NCBI GenBank assembly: GCA_002308215.1
Contig: DBVO01000048.1
Location: 811 to 15,040, forward strand
Direction: 5' to 3'
Length of the DNA stretch: 14,230 bases
From: Christensenella sp. UBA1262
GTDB taxonomy: Bacteria > Bacillota > Clostridia > Christensenellales > CAG-917
In this document: in pieces, positions 1 to 6,034 of the stretch
Position numbering within the stretch: the stretch's first letter is position 1
Layout: each line of letters opens with the position of its first letter
Translations under genes and position numbers: made by a program
The notes under the pieces: model-generated
Told to the model about the DNA's origin: nothing
The model's input: only the letters and a program-made list of their open reading frames with translations
The model's database searches: none

Positions 1-1665
1 GAGCCGGCACACGCTGGCTTCGTTGGCAAAGGTATGCTCGACGCAGCAGTCTGCGGTGACGTGTTTGCATCCCCTTCCCAAGTCCAAGTTTACAATTCTA
101 TCAAGAAATGCGCAACTGACAAGGGCGTGCTCCTCATCATCAAAAACTACTCCGGCGACTGCATGAACTTCAACAATGCAATGAGCGATGCTCAAGAAGA
201 CGGCATCAAAGTTGACGCAGTTTACGTCAACGACGATATCGCAGTCAAAGACTCCCTCTACACAGTCGGACGTCGTGGCGTTGCAGGCACAGTGCTCGTT
301 CACAAGTGCGCAGGTGCTGCAGCAGAACAAGGCAAGGAACTTGAAGAAGTCAAACGTGTTGCAAACAAGGTTATCGAGAACGTTCGTTCCTTCGGTTTTG
401 CATTCACATCCTGCACAGTCCCTGCAGCCGGTCACCCAACATTTGAAATCGGCGACGATGAAATGGAGTTTGGTGTCGGTATCCATGGCGAACCAGGTCG
501 TTTCCGCGAGAAGATTGACTACTCCAAGGGCACATTCTCTGATGACCTCTCAAGAAGAATCGTCACAGACCTTGAAGAAGACCTTAAGCTCAAGAAAGGC
601 GAAGAAGTTGTCCTCCTCATCAACGGATTTGGCGGCACTCCACTTCAAGAGCTCTACATCCTCAACAACTCCGTCACAAAGGCACTCGGTGCTGATGGCA
701 TCAAGATTCACCGCACAATCGTTGGCAACTTCATGACATCCATCGATATGGCAGGTGCTTCAATCACAGTCCTCCGCGTTGATGCAGAACTCAAAGCTCT
801 CGTTGACTACCCTGTCTCCACTCCTGCTCTCACATGGGGCGCAGCAATGGATGCAAACGCAGAAGCAGCACTTGAGGCAATCAATGCAATCAGAAAGGCT
901 CTCGGCGTCGTTCCGGCAGCAGCAGAAGCTCCAAAGAAAGCCGCAAAGAAAGCCGCAGCTGAGGAAGAAGATGCCAATGCTGTCTACGAAGTAGAAGGCA
1001 AGCCTGAAGTTGGTGAAAAGATCAACACAGCGGCATTTGTCCAAATCGTTGAAAAGATGGCGGACGTCATCATAGAAAACGAAGTTCCATTCTGCGAAGC
1101 AGACCAAATGGGCGACGGCGACTTTGGTATGTCCATCGCAAAAGGCTTCAGACAGTTGAAAGCAGATTGGAAGACCAGAAAGAAAGGCGACATCGGTGAG
1201 TTCCTCGTCAGCTGCTCCGAAATCATCAAGGAGTACTGCGGCGGCGCATCCGGCCCAATCTGGGGCTCTGCATTCAAATATGCAGGCAAGGCAATGCTCG
1301 GCAAGAAAGAAGTTAATTTGAAAGACGTTGCATTCCTCTTCATGGAAGCAAACCGTGGTGTCTATGAGACAGGCAAGAAGTCCTTTGGTAAGGGCGCAGA
1401 AATCGGCGACAAGACTCTCGTTGATGCTTTGAAGCCATGCGCACTCGCACTCACAAAGGCAGCTGAAGAAGGCAAGAAACTCCAAGAAGGTCTCGACCTC
1501 GGCGCAAAGGCAGCACACGAAGGCGCAGAAGCAACAAAGACTGTCGTCGCAACACTCGGCAGAGCCGGCACAGTCGGCGAGCGCTCAATCGGCTTCCCGG
1601 ATGCTGGTGCACACGGACTCGATGTTATCTTCAATGAACTCGCAGCCTACATCAAAACTTTGTGA
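1..1665 (+). CDS. dhaKL: Fused dihydroxyacetone kinase DhaK-DhaL (5' end missing)
   Basis: Phosphorylates dihydroxyacetone to DHAP, feeding glycerol or DHA into glycolysis; cytoplasmic. The reading frame is open from base 1 and begins inside the DhaK motif EPAHAGFVGKG, so roughly the first 55 residues lie outside the window. ATG 34 is internal, not the true start. The DhaK part carries GIHGEPG (His codon 484-486), the histidine that binds substrate covalently in this family. An Ala/Lys/Glu-rich linker (about 907-1010) joins it to a DhaL part with the Mg-ATP motif GDGDFG (1111-1122), GGASGP and a GERSIGFPDAGAHG end. Having DhaK and DhaL on one chain is typical of ATP-using kinases rather than PTS-linked ones; no DhaM is visible. 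Leucine is encoded almost only by CTC/CTT, unlike neighbouring genes. It stops at TGA and is followed by a strong terminator. Family assignment is secure; the phosphoryl donor is inferred. Confidence 0.95.
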   Translation, partial: EPAHAGFVGKGMLDAAVCGDVFASPSQVQVYNSIKKCATDKGVLLIIKNYSGDCMNFNNAMSDAQEDGIKVDAVYVNDDIAVKDSLYTVGRRGVAGTVLVHKCAGAAAEQGKELEEVKRVANKVIENVRSFGFAFTSCTVPAAGHPTFEIGDDEMEFGVGIHGEPGRFREKIDYSKGTFSDDLSRRIVTDLEEDLKLKKGEEVVLLINGFGGTPLQELYILNNSVTKALGADGIKIHRTIVGNFMTSIDMAGASITVLRVDAELKALVDYPVSTPALTWGAAMDANAEAALEAINAIRKALGVVPAAAEAPKKAAKKAAAEEEDANAVYEVEGKPEVGEKINTAAFVQIVEKMADVIIENEVPFCEADQMGDGDFGMSIAKGFRQLKADWKTRKKGDIGEFLVSCSEIIKEYCGGASGPIWGSAFKYAGKAMLGKKEVNLKDVAFLFMEANRGVYETGKKSFGKGAEIGDKTLVDALKPCALALTKAAEEGKKLQEGLDLGAKAAHEGAEATKTVVATLGRAGTVGERSIGFPDAGAHGLDVIFNELAAYIKTL

Positions 1666-1776
1666 TTTAGCGACCTACTTCGTCAACATCAAAAAGGCAC
1701 TTGGTCATGTACATCAGTACATTAGGCCGAGTGCCTTTTTTTGTTTCCTTGTATCTCATCTAAATCACAAAGTTTT
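1654..1776. repeat. 17-bp perfect inverted repeat enclosing the dhaKL terminator
   Basis: AAAACTTTGTGATTTAG (1654-1670) is exactly complementary to 1760-1776. The left arm contains the last codons and TGA stop of dhaKL; the right arm lies in AT-rich spacer. Between the arms sits the separate terminator hairpin, so the transcript could form a long stem with a nested hairpin. The role is unknown. It could protect the mRNA 3' end, or it could be a relic of an inverted duplication. Confidence 0.85.
1691..1743 (+). terminator. Rho-independent terminator of dhaKL
   Basis: GGCACTTGGTC (1696-1706) pairs with GGCCGAGTGCC (1725-1735), 11 bp including G-U pairs. An inner stem ATGTAC (1707-1712)/GTACAT (1717-1722) closes on an ATCA loop. 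The run of A before the stem (1691-1695) and the run of seven T after it (1736-1742) make it a potentially bidirectional terminator. It starts 26 nt after the dhaKL stop. Confidence 0.93.
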
Positions 1777-1820
1777 ATATTTATATTATATTTATTGATA
1801 ATAGAACATTTTTAAACTTT

Positions 1821-1838
1821 TTACATATAAATATGTAA
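1821..1838. promoter_or_regulatory. 8-bp palindrome directly before the 65-codon ORF
   Basis: TTACATAT (1821-1828), AA, ATATGTAA (1831-1838) is a perfect inverted repeat ending 2 nt before the candidate ATG at 1841. It occupies the place where a ribosome binding site would normally be. It could be an operator or an RNA hairpin covering the start; in such AT-rich DNA chance is also possible. Confidence 0.4.
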
Positions 1839-1840
1839 AT

Positions 1841-2041
1841 ATGTTTGACAATCAAAACGAGAATACACTCTCCACGCTTGCAAGTACCCTAAAATGCATA
1901 TGTGCGACGCCTGAGCAACTGAACACATTTGCAATCGTACTCGCGCGCAATCTCGCTCAAGGCGCTTCAAAAGAGGATATTGCAAAGCAAATCCATTTTC
2001 TTCAAGTCCTCCACACTTCCCTGCGCTCCTACTTGTAAACA
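1841..2041 (+). CDS. Small hypothetical protein (65 aa)
   Basis: Not recognised with certainty. The protein is compositionally normal: mixed charged and hydrophobic, two likely helices (about residues 7-35 and 43-63), no signal peptide, no membrane segment, two Cys (19 and 21). The pattern of an N-terminal TLASTLK-type helix followed by a second helix rich in L/I loosely recalls the small helical proteins of unknown function common in Clostridia (DUF6774-like), but this is an impression, not a match. No Shine-Dalgarno sequence is visible before ATG 1841; instead there is an AT-rich palindrome. It sits alone on the plus strand between two nested hairpin regions. It could be a real short gene, a leader peptide or a chance ORF. 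Confidence 0.45.
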
Positions 2042-2076
2042 TGTACATATCAGCATATATTCAAATCTGTATATAC

Positions 2077-2206
2077 CCGAGACTTGTCTTACAGCGATTG
2101 TTAAATCTTTGATTTCAATCGCGTGCAACGGACGGGTTCCCGTCCGAGACACAAATTATATTTGTGTGTTTGGTTTTGCAAACTTCAAGTCTCGCGTCTT
2201 TGACGC
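2077..2206. ncRNA. Cloverleaf-like chain of hairpins with tRNA-Leu-derived arms
   Basis: CGAGACTTG (2078-2086) pairs perfectly with CAAGTCTCG (2186-2194), closing a multibranch loop of three hairpins. They are GCGATTG/CAATCGC extended by AAATC/GATTT (2094-2122), CGGACGGG/CCCGTCCG (2129-2146) and ACACAAAT/ATTTGTGT (2149-2167). A further small hairpin GCGTC-TTT-GACGC (2194-2206) follows, then the terminator-like stem at 2207-2246. The outer stem and the second hairpin repeat T-arm and variable-arm sequence of the neighbouring tRNA-Leu. It has no tRNA identity of its own. It may be a structured RNA, a palindromic tRNA-derived repeat or a DNA cruciform or recombination site; the strand and whether it is transcribed are not determinable here. 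Confidence 0.55.
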
Positions 2207-2246
2207 AAAACAAAAAGGAGCTCCGATTGGAACTCCTTTTTGTTTT
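2207..2246 (-). terminator. Terminator behind tRNA-Leu, probably bidirectional
   Basis: AAAACAAAAAGGAG (2207-2220) is complementary to CTCCTTTTTGTTTT (2233-2246), with a few more pairs toward a GATT loop. One position is a C:A mismatch on the plus strand but a G-U pair on the minus strand, so the fold is slightly better in the tRNA transcript. It directly abuts the tRNA 3' end and would also stop plus-strand transcription coming from the 65-codon ORF. Confidence 0.85.
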
Positions 2247-2329
2247 GGTGCGGTCACCGAGACTTGAACTCGGACGGGTTCACCATACGCCCCTCAAACG
2301 TACGCGTCTGCCTATTCCGCCATGACCGC
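2246..2329 (-). tRNA. tRNA-Leu (anticodon GAG)
   Basis: On the minus strand a full class II cloverleaf is visible. The acceptor stem GCGGTCA pairs with TGACCGC. A D-arm with AATAGGCAGAC follows, then the anticodon stem TACGT/GCGTA around loop TTGAGGG (anticodon GAG). A long variable arm and the T-arm CCGAG-TTCAAGT-CTCGG complete it. The extended variable arm and D-loop fit leucine. CCA is encoded (2246-2248). It reads CTC and CTT codons. A consensus promoter lies just upstream and a terminator immediately downstream, so it is its own transcription unit. Confidence 0.97.
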
Positions 2330-2342
2330 TCACAGCCTAATC

Positions 2343-2371
2343 ATTATATGATTTATTGATTTTGTTGTCAA
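2343..2371 (-). promoter_or_regulatory. Consensus sigma-A promoter of tRNA-Leu
   Basis: On the minus strand, TTGACA (2366-2371) and TATAAT (2343-2348) are both perfect consensus hexamers separated by exactly 17 nt. The expected start point is about 7 nt before the tRNA 5' end at 2329. It lies just after the stop of the upstream coiled-coil gene, with no obvious terminator between them. Confidence 0.95.
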
Positions 2372-2390
2372 GGAATTTTATAAGATAATT

Positions 2391-2840
2391 TTAGTTTTCA
2401 ATCAATTTACGCTTACGATCATTAATGACAGCAAAACCATCTTTCAAAGACTTCTCTGCACCATCAAGAATGTTAAATGCAAGTGAGCGAGCTTCATAGT
2501 CCATCTTGCGATAGTTTTCCTCAGCTTCTGCTTGAATTTGTGCTGCTTGTGCCTCTGCATTTTTCACTATTTCTGTTTCACTTACAAGTTCTTTTGCATG
2601 GGCTTCAGCATTGTCCATTACTTGATTTGCATACTCTTCTGCTTTAGCGATTATTTCGTCACGTTGTCTTGTAATTTCATTAGCTTCTTTAAGTGCTACT
2701 GGATAGTTGCTTCTAAAACGAGAAACAAGCTCAAGCATTGTGTTTTTATTCACAACGATGTCTGTATTTGAAAAAGTAGCCTTTTTGGCTTTCAAAATTT
2801 CGCTTTCTATTTCGTTTATCAACATTTCAATAGTTTCCAT
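2391..2840 (-). CDS. Coiled-coil protein resembling ATP synthase b/H subunits
   Basis: A 149-residue soluble, highly charged alpha-helical protein. ATG 2840 is chosen because AAGGAGC lies 7 nt upstream; a longer frame would start before the ribosome binding site and inside the promoter region. Residues about 48-125 form a long Ala/Glu/Lys-rich heptad stretch of the kind found in F0 b subunits, V-type H subunits and DivIVA-like proteins, which is why such genes are often labelled 'ATPase'. No membrane segment or nucleotide-binding motif is visible, so it is unlikely to be a true b subunit. From memory, genes of this type lie next to rsmD/coaD in some Clostridia, as here. Function unknown. Confidence 0.85.
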   Translation of the reverse strand: METIEMLINEIESEILKAKKATFSNTDIVVNKNTMLELVSRFRSNYPVALKEANEITRQRDEIIAKAEEYANQVMDNAEAHAKELVSETEIVKNAEAQAAQIQAEAEENYRKMDYEARSLAFNILDGAEKSLKDGFAVINDRKRKLIEN

Positions 2841-2870
2841 AAGATGCTCCTTATATGCCCGTATAAAATT

Positions 2871-2899
2871 AGTATAGAATATTTTTAGCAATTAGGCAA
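2871..2899 (-). promoter_or_regulatory. Promoter of the coiled-coil protein gene
   Basis: TTGCCT (2894-2899), 17-nt spacer, TATACT (2871-2876) on the minus strand, about 30 nt before the start codon. The -35 hexamer is identical to that of the tyrS promoter. Confidence 0.7.
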
Positions 2900-2935
2900 G
2901 TGCGAAATTGCAATTTTTAAGGTTTATTGTATTAT

Positions 2936-3946
2936 TTATGATAGTTCATTAAACTCTTTTGAGTTTATAAGCGGAATTATTACATTTGGCAAATTCTTAT
3001 AATCACCCTTATTAAGTTCTTCGCGAACACGTGTTGAACTAACGTCCTTGAACCCATCAACTTCTATAAATAATGTGTCAATGCCATGCTCTCTATTATA
3101 ATCTGCCATTGCTTTCTCGTAGGCCTTATCTCCATCACCACGTATGCCTCTGACAAGCACTTCAGCATTAACTTCTTTTGCTACATCAACAGCGTCTTTA
3201 GTGGAAAACAGAGCGCGTGCCCCCTTCTTCCATTTGCATACTTCTTCACAGATTGCAAGACGTTGTGCATCATTAAATAGGTAATCCTTGTCAGGGTTAA
3301 TAAGGCAAGCAACTACAACTTCATCAAATCGACGGAGAGCCTCATCTAACACAGCTTCGTGCCCACGAGTAAATGGGTCATAACTACCAGCCATCATAGC
3401 AACAGTTTTATGTGTTATAAATTCTGCGGTTATTGTCCCCATAACTTTTGTGCGCATTTTATATCTATTATCAGTAAGCTCGTATTTTTTCTCAGATCCA
3501 TGTTCAAAAATAGCTATACCATCTTCTTTTAACAGTCCAAGATCAAATATCGTTTGTAATGCCATCTCCCCTAAAGACGTTGCATATGGTGGATCGATAA
3601 AAATTAGATCATATTTTTCGCCTGCAACATATGCGGAACGAAGTGCTGACATAAAGTCGACATTTTGAACTGTATAATCTCCATCAATGCCTTTTAAATT
3701 CTGATAAACAAGAGAAATGCTGTCCTTAGATCTATCAACAAAATCAACACGTTTTGCTCCGCGTGAAATAGCTTCGATTCCCAACGCTCCACTGCCTGCG
3801 AACAAATCAAGCACTACACTATCTAAAACGTAGCCTTGAACAACATTAAATAATGTTTCTTTTATACGTGTAGTCGTCGGACGAACATCATCATTCTTTG
3901 GGGATGCGAGATTCTTTCCCCTGTACTTTCCAGCAACAATTCTCAT
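2936..3946 (-). CDS. RsmD-CoaD fusion: 16S rRNA methyltransferase + phosphopantetheine adenylyltransferase
   Basis: One 336-residue chain holds two enzymes that are normally separate. Residues 1-180 are RsmD, which makes m2G966 in 16S rRNA: start MRIVAGKYRG, SAM motif LDLFAGSGALG (47-55), catalytic DPPY (118-121). Residues 181-336 are CoaD, which converts 4'-phosphopantetheine and ATP to dephospho-CoA: GSYDPFTRGH (187-196) with the TxGH adenylyl-transfer motif, RGIRG (266-270) and VSSTRVREEL (302-311). Each half is of normal length and there is no linker. The junction ITHKTVAMMAGSYDP contains internal ATGs (residues 184-185) but no ribosome binding site before them, so a fused product is expected. 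ATG 3946 is preferred over the earlier TTG because GGAGAG sits 4 nt before it; it starts 1 nt after the stop of the cyclo-ligase gene, implying coupling. Confidence 0.93.
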   Translation of the reverse strand: MRIVAGKYRGKNLASPKNDDVRPTTTRIKETLFNVVQGYVLDSVVLDLFAGSGALGIEAISRGAKRVDFVDRSKDSISLVYQNLKGIDGDYTVQNVDFMSALRSAYVAGEKYDLIFIDPPYATSLGEMALQTIFDLGLLKEDGIAIFEHGSEKKYELTDNRYKMRTKVMGTITAEFITHKTVAMMAGSYDPFTRGHEAVLDEALRRFDEVVVACLINPDKDYLFNDAQRLAICEEVCKWKKGARALFSTKDAVDVAKEVNAEVLVRGIRGDGDKAYEKAMADYNREHGIDTLFIEVDGFKDVSSTRVREELNKGDYKNLPNVIIPLINSKEFNELS

Positions 3947-3947
3947 T

Positions 3948-4517
3948 TTACTCTCCAAATGGATTTGATACTTGTTTATCTTTAAAGATAACTCTCTTTT
4001 CTGTTATAAGCATATCGAGCGGAATATCATGTGAATCAAAATTTACCCCACTGACTTCCTGGCAATCAAACGCTATACCAATTTTAAAGCACTCGTGACC
4101 TGCTAGAAACTTATCATAATAAGCTTTACCATGCCCAACACGATTAAGCCCTTGAAACGCCGCTAGAGGCACAACAGCAACATCTATGTCAATTATATCA
4201 TGACCACCAACAGGCTCAAGAATATTCATATATGCGCGCCTAAAATTGGTATATGGTGATATAACTACTGCATGCATCCCATCTGACTCAATGCGAGGAA
4301 CGGCAACCGTTCTTTCAAGCATAAGGCCAAGGCCAACAATTTCTTCTGTGTTCGGTTCTGTATCCGTACCAAGAAACACAAAAATATTATGTGCATGGCA
4401 AAACTCATCTACGCCACTGATATAATCAGCAATAGCCCCTGATGCCCACTCTTTTTCTGCATCATGCATCTTAAGAATTTTGGCTCTAGCCAATCTACGC
4501 GCTTCTTGTTTTGTCAT
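3948..4517 (-). CDS. 5-formyltetrahydrofolate cyclo-ligase
   Basis: Uses ATP to turn 5-formyl-THF into 5,10-methenyl-THF, rescuing a dead-end folate; cytoplasmic. 189 residues, normal length for the YgfA/MTHFS family. Visible motifs: N-terminal KxxxRRLARAKI helix, ILEP (99-102, usually IPEP), the nucleotide/folate signature PLAAFQGLNRVGHGKAYYDKFL (117-138) and the DIPLDMLITE (164-173) end motif. The ribosome binding site before ATG 4517 is weak (AGG about 9 nt upstream). It overlaps the ribosome binding site of the following rsmD-coaD fusion and ends 1 nt before its start, so they share a transcript. A TATAAA at about 4539 on the minus strand may be the -10 of its promoter, but no convincing -35 is seen. 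Confidence 0.93.
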   Translation of the reverse strand: MTKQEARRLARAKILKMHDAEKEWASGAIADYISGVDEFCHAHNIFVFLGTDTEPNTEEIVGLGLMLERTVAVPRIESDGMHAVVISPYTNFRRAYMNILEPVGGHDIIDIDVAVVPLAAFQGLNRVGHGKAYYDKFLAGHECFKIGIAFDCQEVSGVNFDSHDIPLDMLITEKRVIFKDKQVSNPFGE

Positions 4518-4552
4518 GTAATTAACCTAGATTTGTGTTTATAATGAAAATA

Positions 4553-4570
4553 CGCCCTCTTTCGAGAGCG
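4553..4570 (-). terminator. Hairpin after the PH-like protein gene, weak terminator
   Basis: On the minus strand CGCTCTC-GAAA-GAGGGCG forms a 7-bp stem (one G-U) with a GAAA tetraloop, 5 nt after the stop of the PH-like gene, followed by TATTTTC. The T tract is short, so termination is likely partial; it marks the probable end of the pgsA-valS operon. Confidence 0.6.
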
Positions 4571-4575
4571 TTAAA

Positions 4576-5052
4576 TTATTTCTTTTTGCGTTTATCTTCT
4601 GAAGTAAAAACTTCAATTATCATGCTTGGCATAGCATTTCTTATTGCAGATAAGACATCCTCCACTTTTTTAGGAGATGTAACAATATGCAAACTTACTT
4701 CCCCATCCTGAATGCGTTTGCCTTTTGCAAAAATGTAAAACTCATTTGTTCTGCTATCTTGTCTAACGGCTGTAACGTTTTCATATGGGATAGTGTCCTT
4801 GAATATACCAAGCACAAAAATTAACTTATCATCGCTAAATTTATAATAGCTATTAAGCATTACAACTAAAGCGGCAATTGCGATGATTACAGATGCAGCG
4901 AGTGAAACACCAGCTATTGCAGGCATTGCTGTCTCAAACCCTTTTGCTCCTGCTAACATTGCAATATCCAACCCTGCAAGTGCCAAAGCGCCAAGAATAA
5001 CTATAACAAGTATTATTGTCTTTACGACGCCAAAATTCATTCTAAATTTCAT
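4576..5052 (-). CDS. Two-helix membrane protein with PH-like domain
   Basis: A 158-residue protein. Two hydrophobic helices (about residues 9-32 and 42-66) are separated by a short loop. A soluble domain of about 85 residues starts YYKFSDDKLIFVLGIFKDTIPYENVTAVRQD, the beta-strand pattern of bacterial PH-like domains (bPH/SunI type), and ends with a basic KRKKK tail. ATG 5052 is preferred over the upstream in-frame GTG because GAGG lies 5 nt before it. It follows the six-helix protein by 11 nt and is last in the pgsA-valS operon. The function is unknown; PH-like membrane proteins of this type are usually envelope-associated. The fold is inferred from pattern only. Confidence 0.82.
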   Translation of the reverse strand: MKFRMNFGVVKTIILVIVILGALALAGLDIAMLAGAKGFETAMPAIAGVSLAASVIIAIAALVVMLNSYYKFSDDKLIFVLGIFKDTIPYENVTAVRQDSRTNEFYIFAKGKRIQDGEVSLHIVTSPKKVEDVLSAIRNAMPSMIIEVFTSEDKRKKK

Positions 5053-5063
5053 AAGCACCTCAA

Positions 5064-6026
5064 TTATTTATCTCTATCATTAAGTTCTTGCATATCTGGA
5101 CGATATCCATACTCCATCGTATTAACAACGTTGTTGGCATCGACATAGAAGTTATAGCCTTTAACTTTAAAGTAACCAACTAGCTCAACCGTTCTAAGCA
5201 AGAAGAAGTAGATTGAAGGAAGAATGATAAGCATTATTCCACCCGTTGGGAGTGAGCAAGTCACACCGATGAGATATGAGCAGAAGAATGTAATAATATA
5301 TGCTTTAAAATATCCACCAAAATTTGATTTAACATAAATCAAACTTCTAAGCAAATTGACATATACTCTCTCTTCTGGATGATAAATCATTCTTGGAAGC
5401 CATCCTGCAAAGAGCATAGCTCTTAAGGTTGTAAACAGCATTGCAACAACAAGAACTATTGGCAACACAAAAATATAGATGACTTGGAATAATCCAAATA
5501 TCAAACTTAAAATAATAACTGCAAAGATAAGGTCTATTGGTAAGCTTATGCTAAGACGTGCTGCTGAATACTTCACTGCATTCTTAAAATTCATAGCTAA
5601 ACTGTTAGCAAAACCATATCTTAAGTTGGATGCCATGATGCTATTAATTGAATGTGCTACAGGATAATAGCTAAGTCCGAAAACAAAGCAATAGAAAGCA
5701 TAAACAAAAAGTCCACCAAACACGAGACCTACTGTTGCGCCCTTATTAGTTGCTATAGAAATAAATACATTTTCCAAACAATCTGACCCTTGTTGTAAAA
5801 GGCCTCTTACGGACAATGATCCATCAAGAAAACCATTTATTCTTGCAACTAGTTCAGAGAACCAATATGTTGCCTCAGTTGTGCTTGCAATAACTTTAGC
5901 AATAGGAATAATGATTGCACATCCTACACCAACAGTGAGTATAAGTGAAATCAAAATCCAAACTAAAATTTTGAGCGTATAGCCCATGTTTGAAAATAAA
6001 ATTGATATTGCGTGCTTAAATTCCAT
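5064..6026 (-). CDS. Six-helix membrane protein of unknown function
   Basis: A 320-residue polytopic membrane protein with no recognised family motif. Likely membrane segments: about 18-42, 97-120, 157-180, 183-205, 240-258 and 261-282. A loop of about 50 residues (45-95) lies between the first two, and a charged C-terminal tail contains YFKVKGYNFYVDANN (285-299) and ends in ELNDRDK. There is no signal peptide apart from the first helix. The start ATG 6026 has GAGGTGAT 3 nt upstream; that ribosome binding site overlaps the valS stop, only 8 nt separate the genes, and translation is probably coupled. Its place between valS and a PH-like membrane protein gives no clear functional hint. Confidence 0.85.
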   Translation of the reverse strand: MEFKHAISILFSNMGYTLKILVWILISLILTVGVGCAIIIPIAKVIASTTEATYWFSELVARINGFLDGSLSVRGLLQQGSDCLENVFISIATNKGATVGLVFGGLFVYAFYCFVFGLSYYPVAHSINSIMASNLRYGFANSLAMNFKNAVKYSAARLSISLPIDLIFAVIILSLIFGLFQVIYIFVLPIVLVVAMLFTTLRAMLFAGWLPRMIYHPEERVYVNLLRSLIYVKSNFGGYFKAYIITFFCSYLIGVTCSLPTGGIMLIILPSIYFFLLRTVELVGYFKVKGYNFYVDANNVVNTMEYGYRPDMQELNDRDK

Positions 6027-6034
6027 ATATCACC

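Noticed and set aside
760..1518. 252-codon minus-strand ORF rich in Cys inside dhaKL
   Set aside because: It is antisense to well-conserved DhaK/DhaL motifs, has no ribosome binding site and has the composition expected from the complement of strongly biased codons.
2087..2183. Integron attC-like site (GTTAAAT resembles the GTTRRRY core)
   Set aside because: No matching RYYYAAC box at the opposite end, no integrase or cassette array nearby, and the fold is a multibranch structure rather than one bulged hairpin.
1929..2267. 112-codon plus-strand ORF running through the hairpin block into the tRNA
   Set aside because: It overlaps the 65-codon ORF in another frame, runs across the hairpin block and reads into tRNA-Leu; no ribosome binding site.
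3386..3400. Separate coaD start at the internal ATG-ATG of the RsmD-CoaD ORF
   Set aside because: No Shine-Dalgarno sequence lies before these ATGs and the frame is continuous, so a separate gene is less likely than the fusion.
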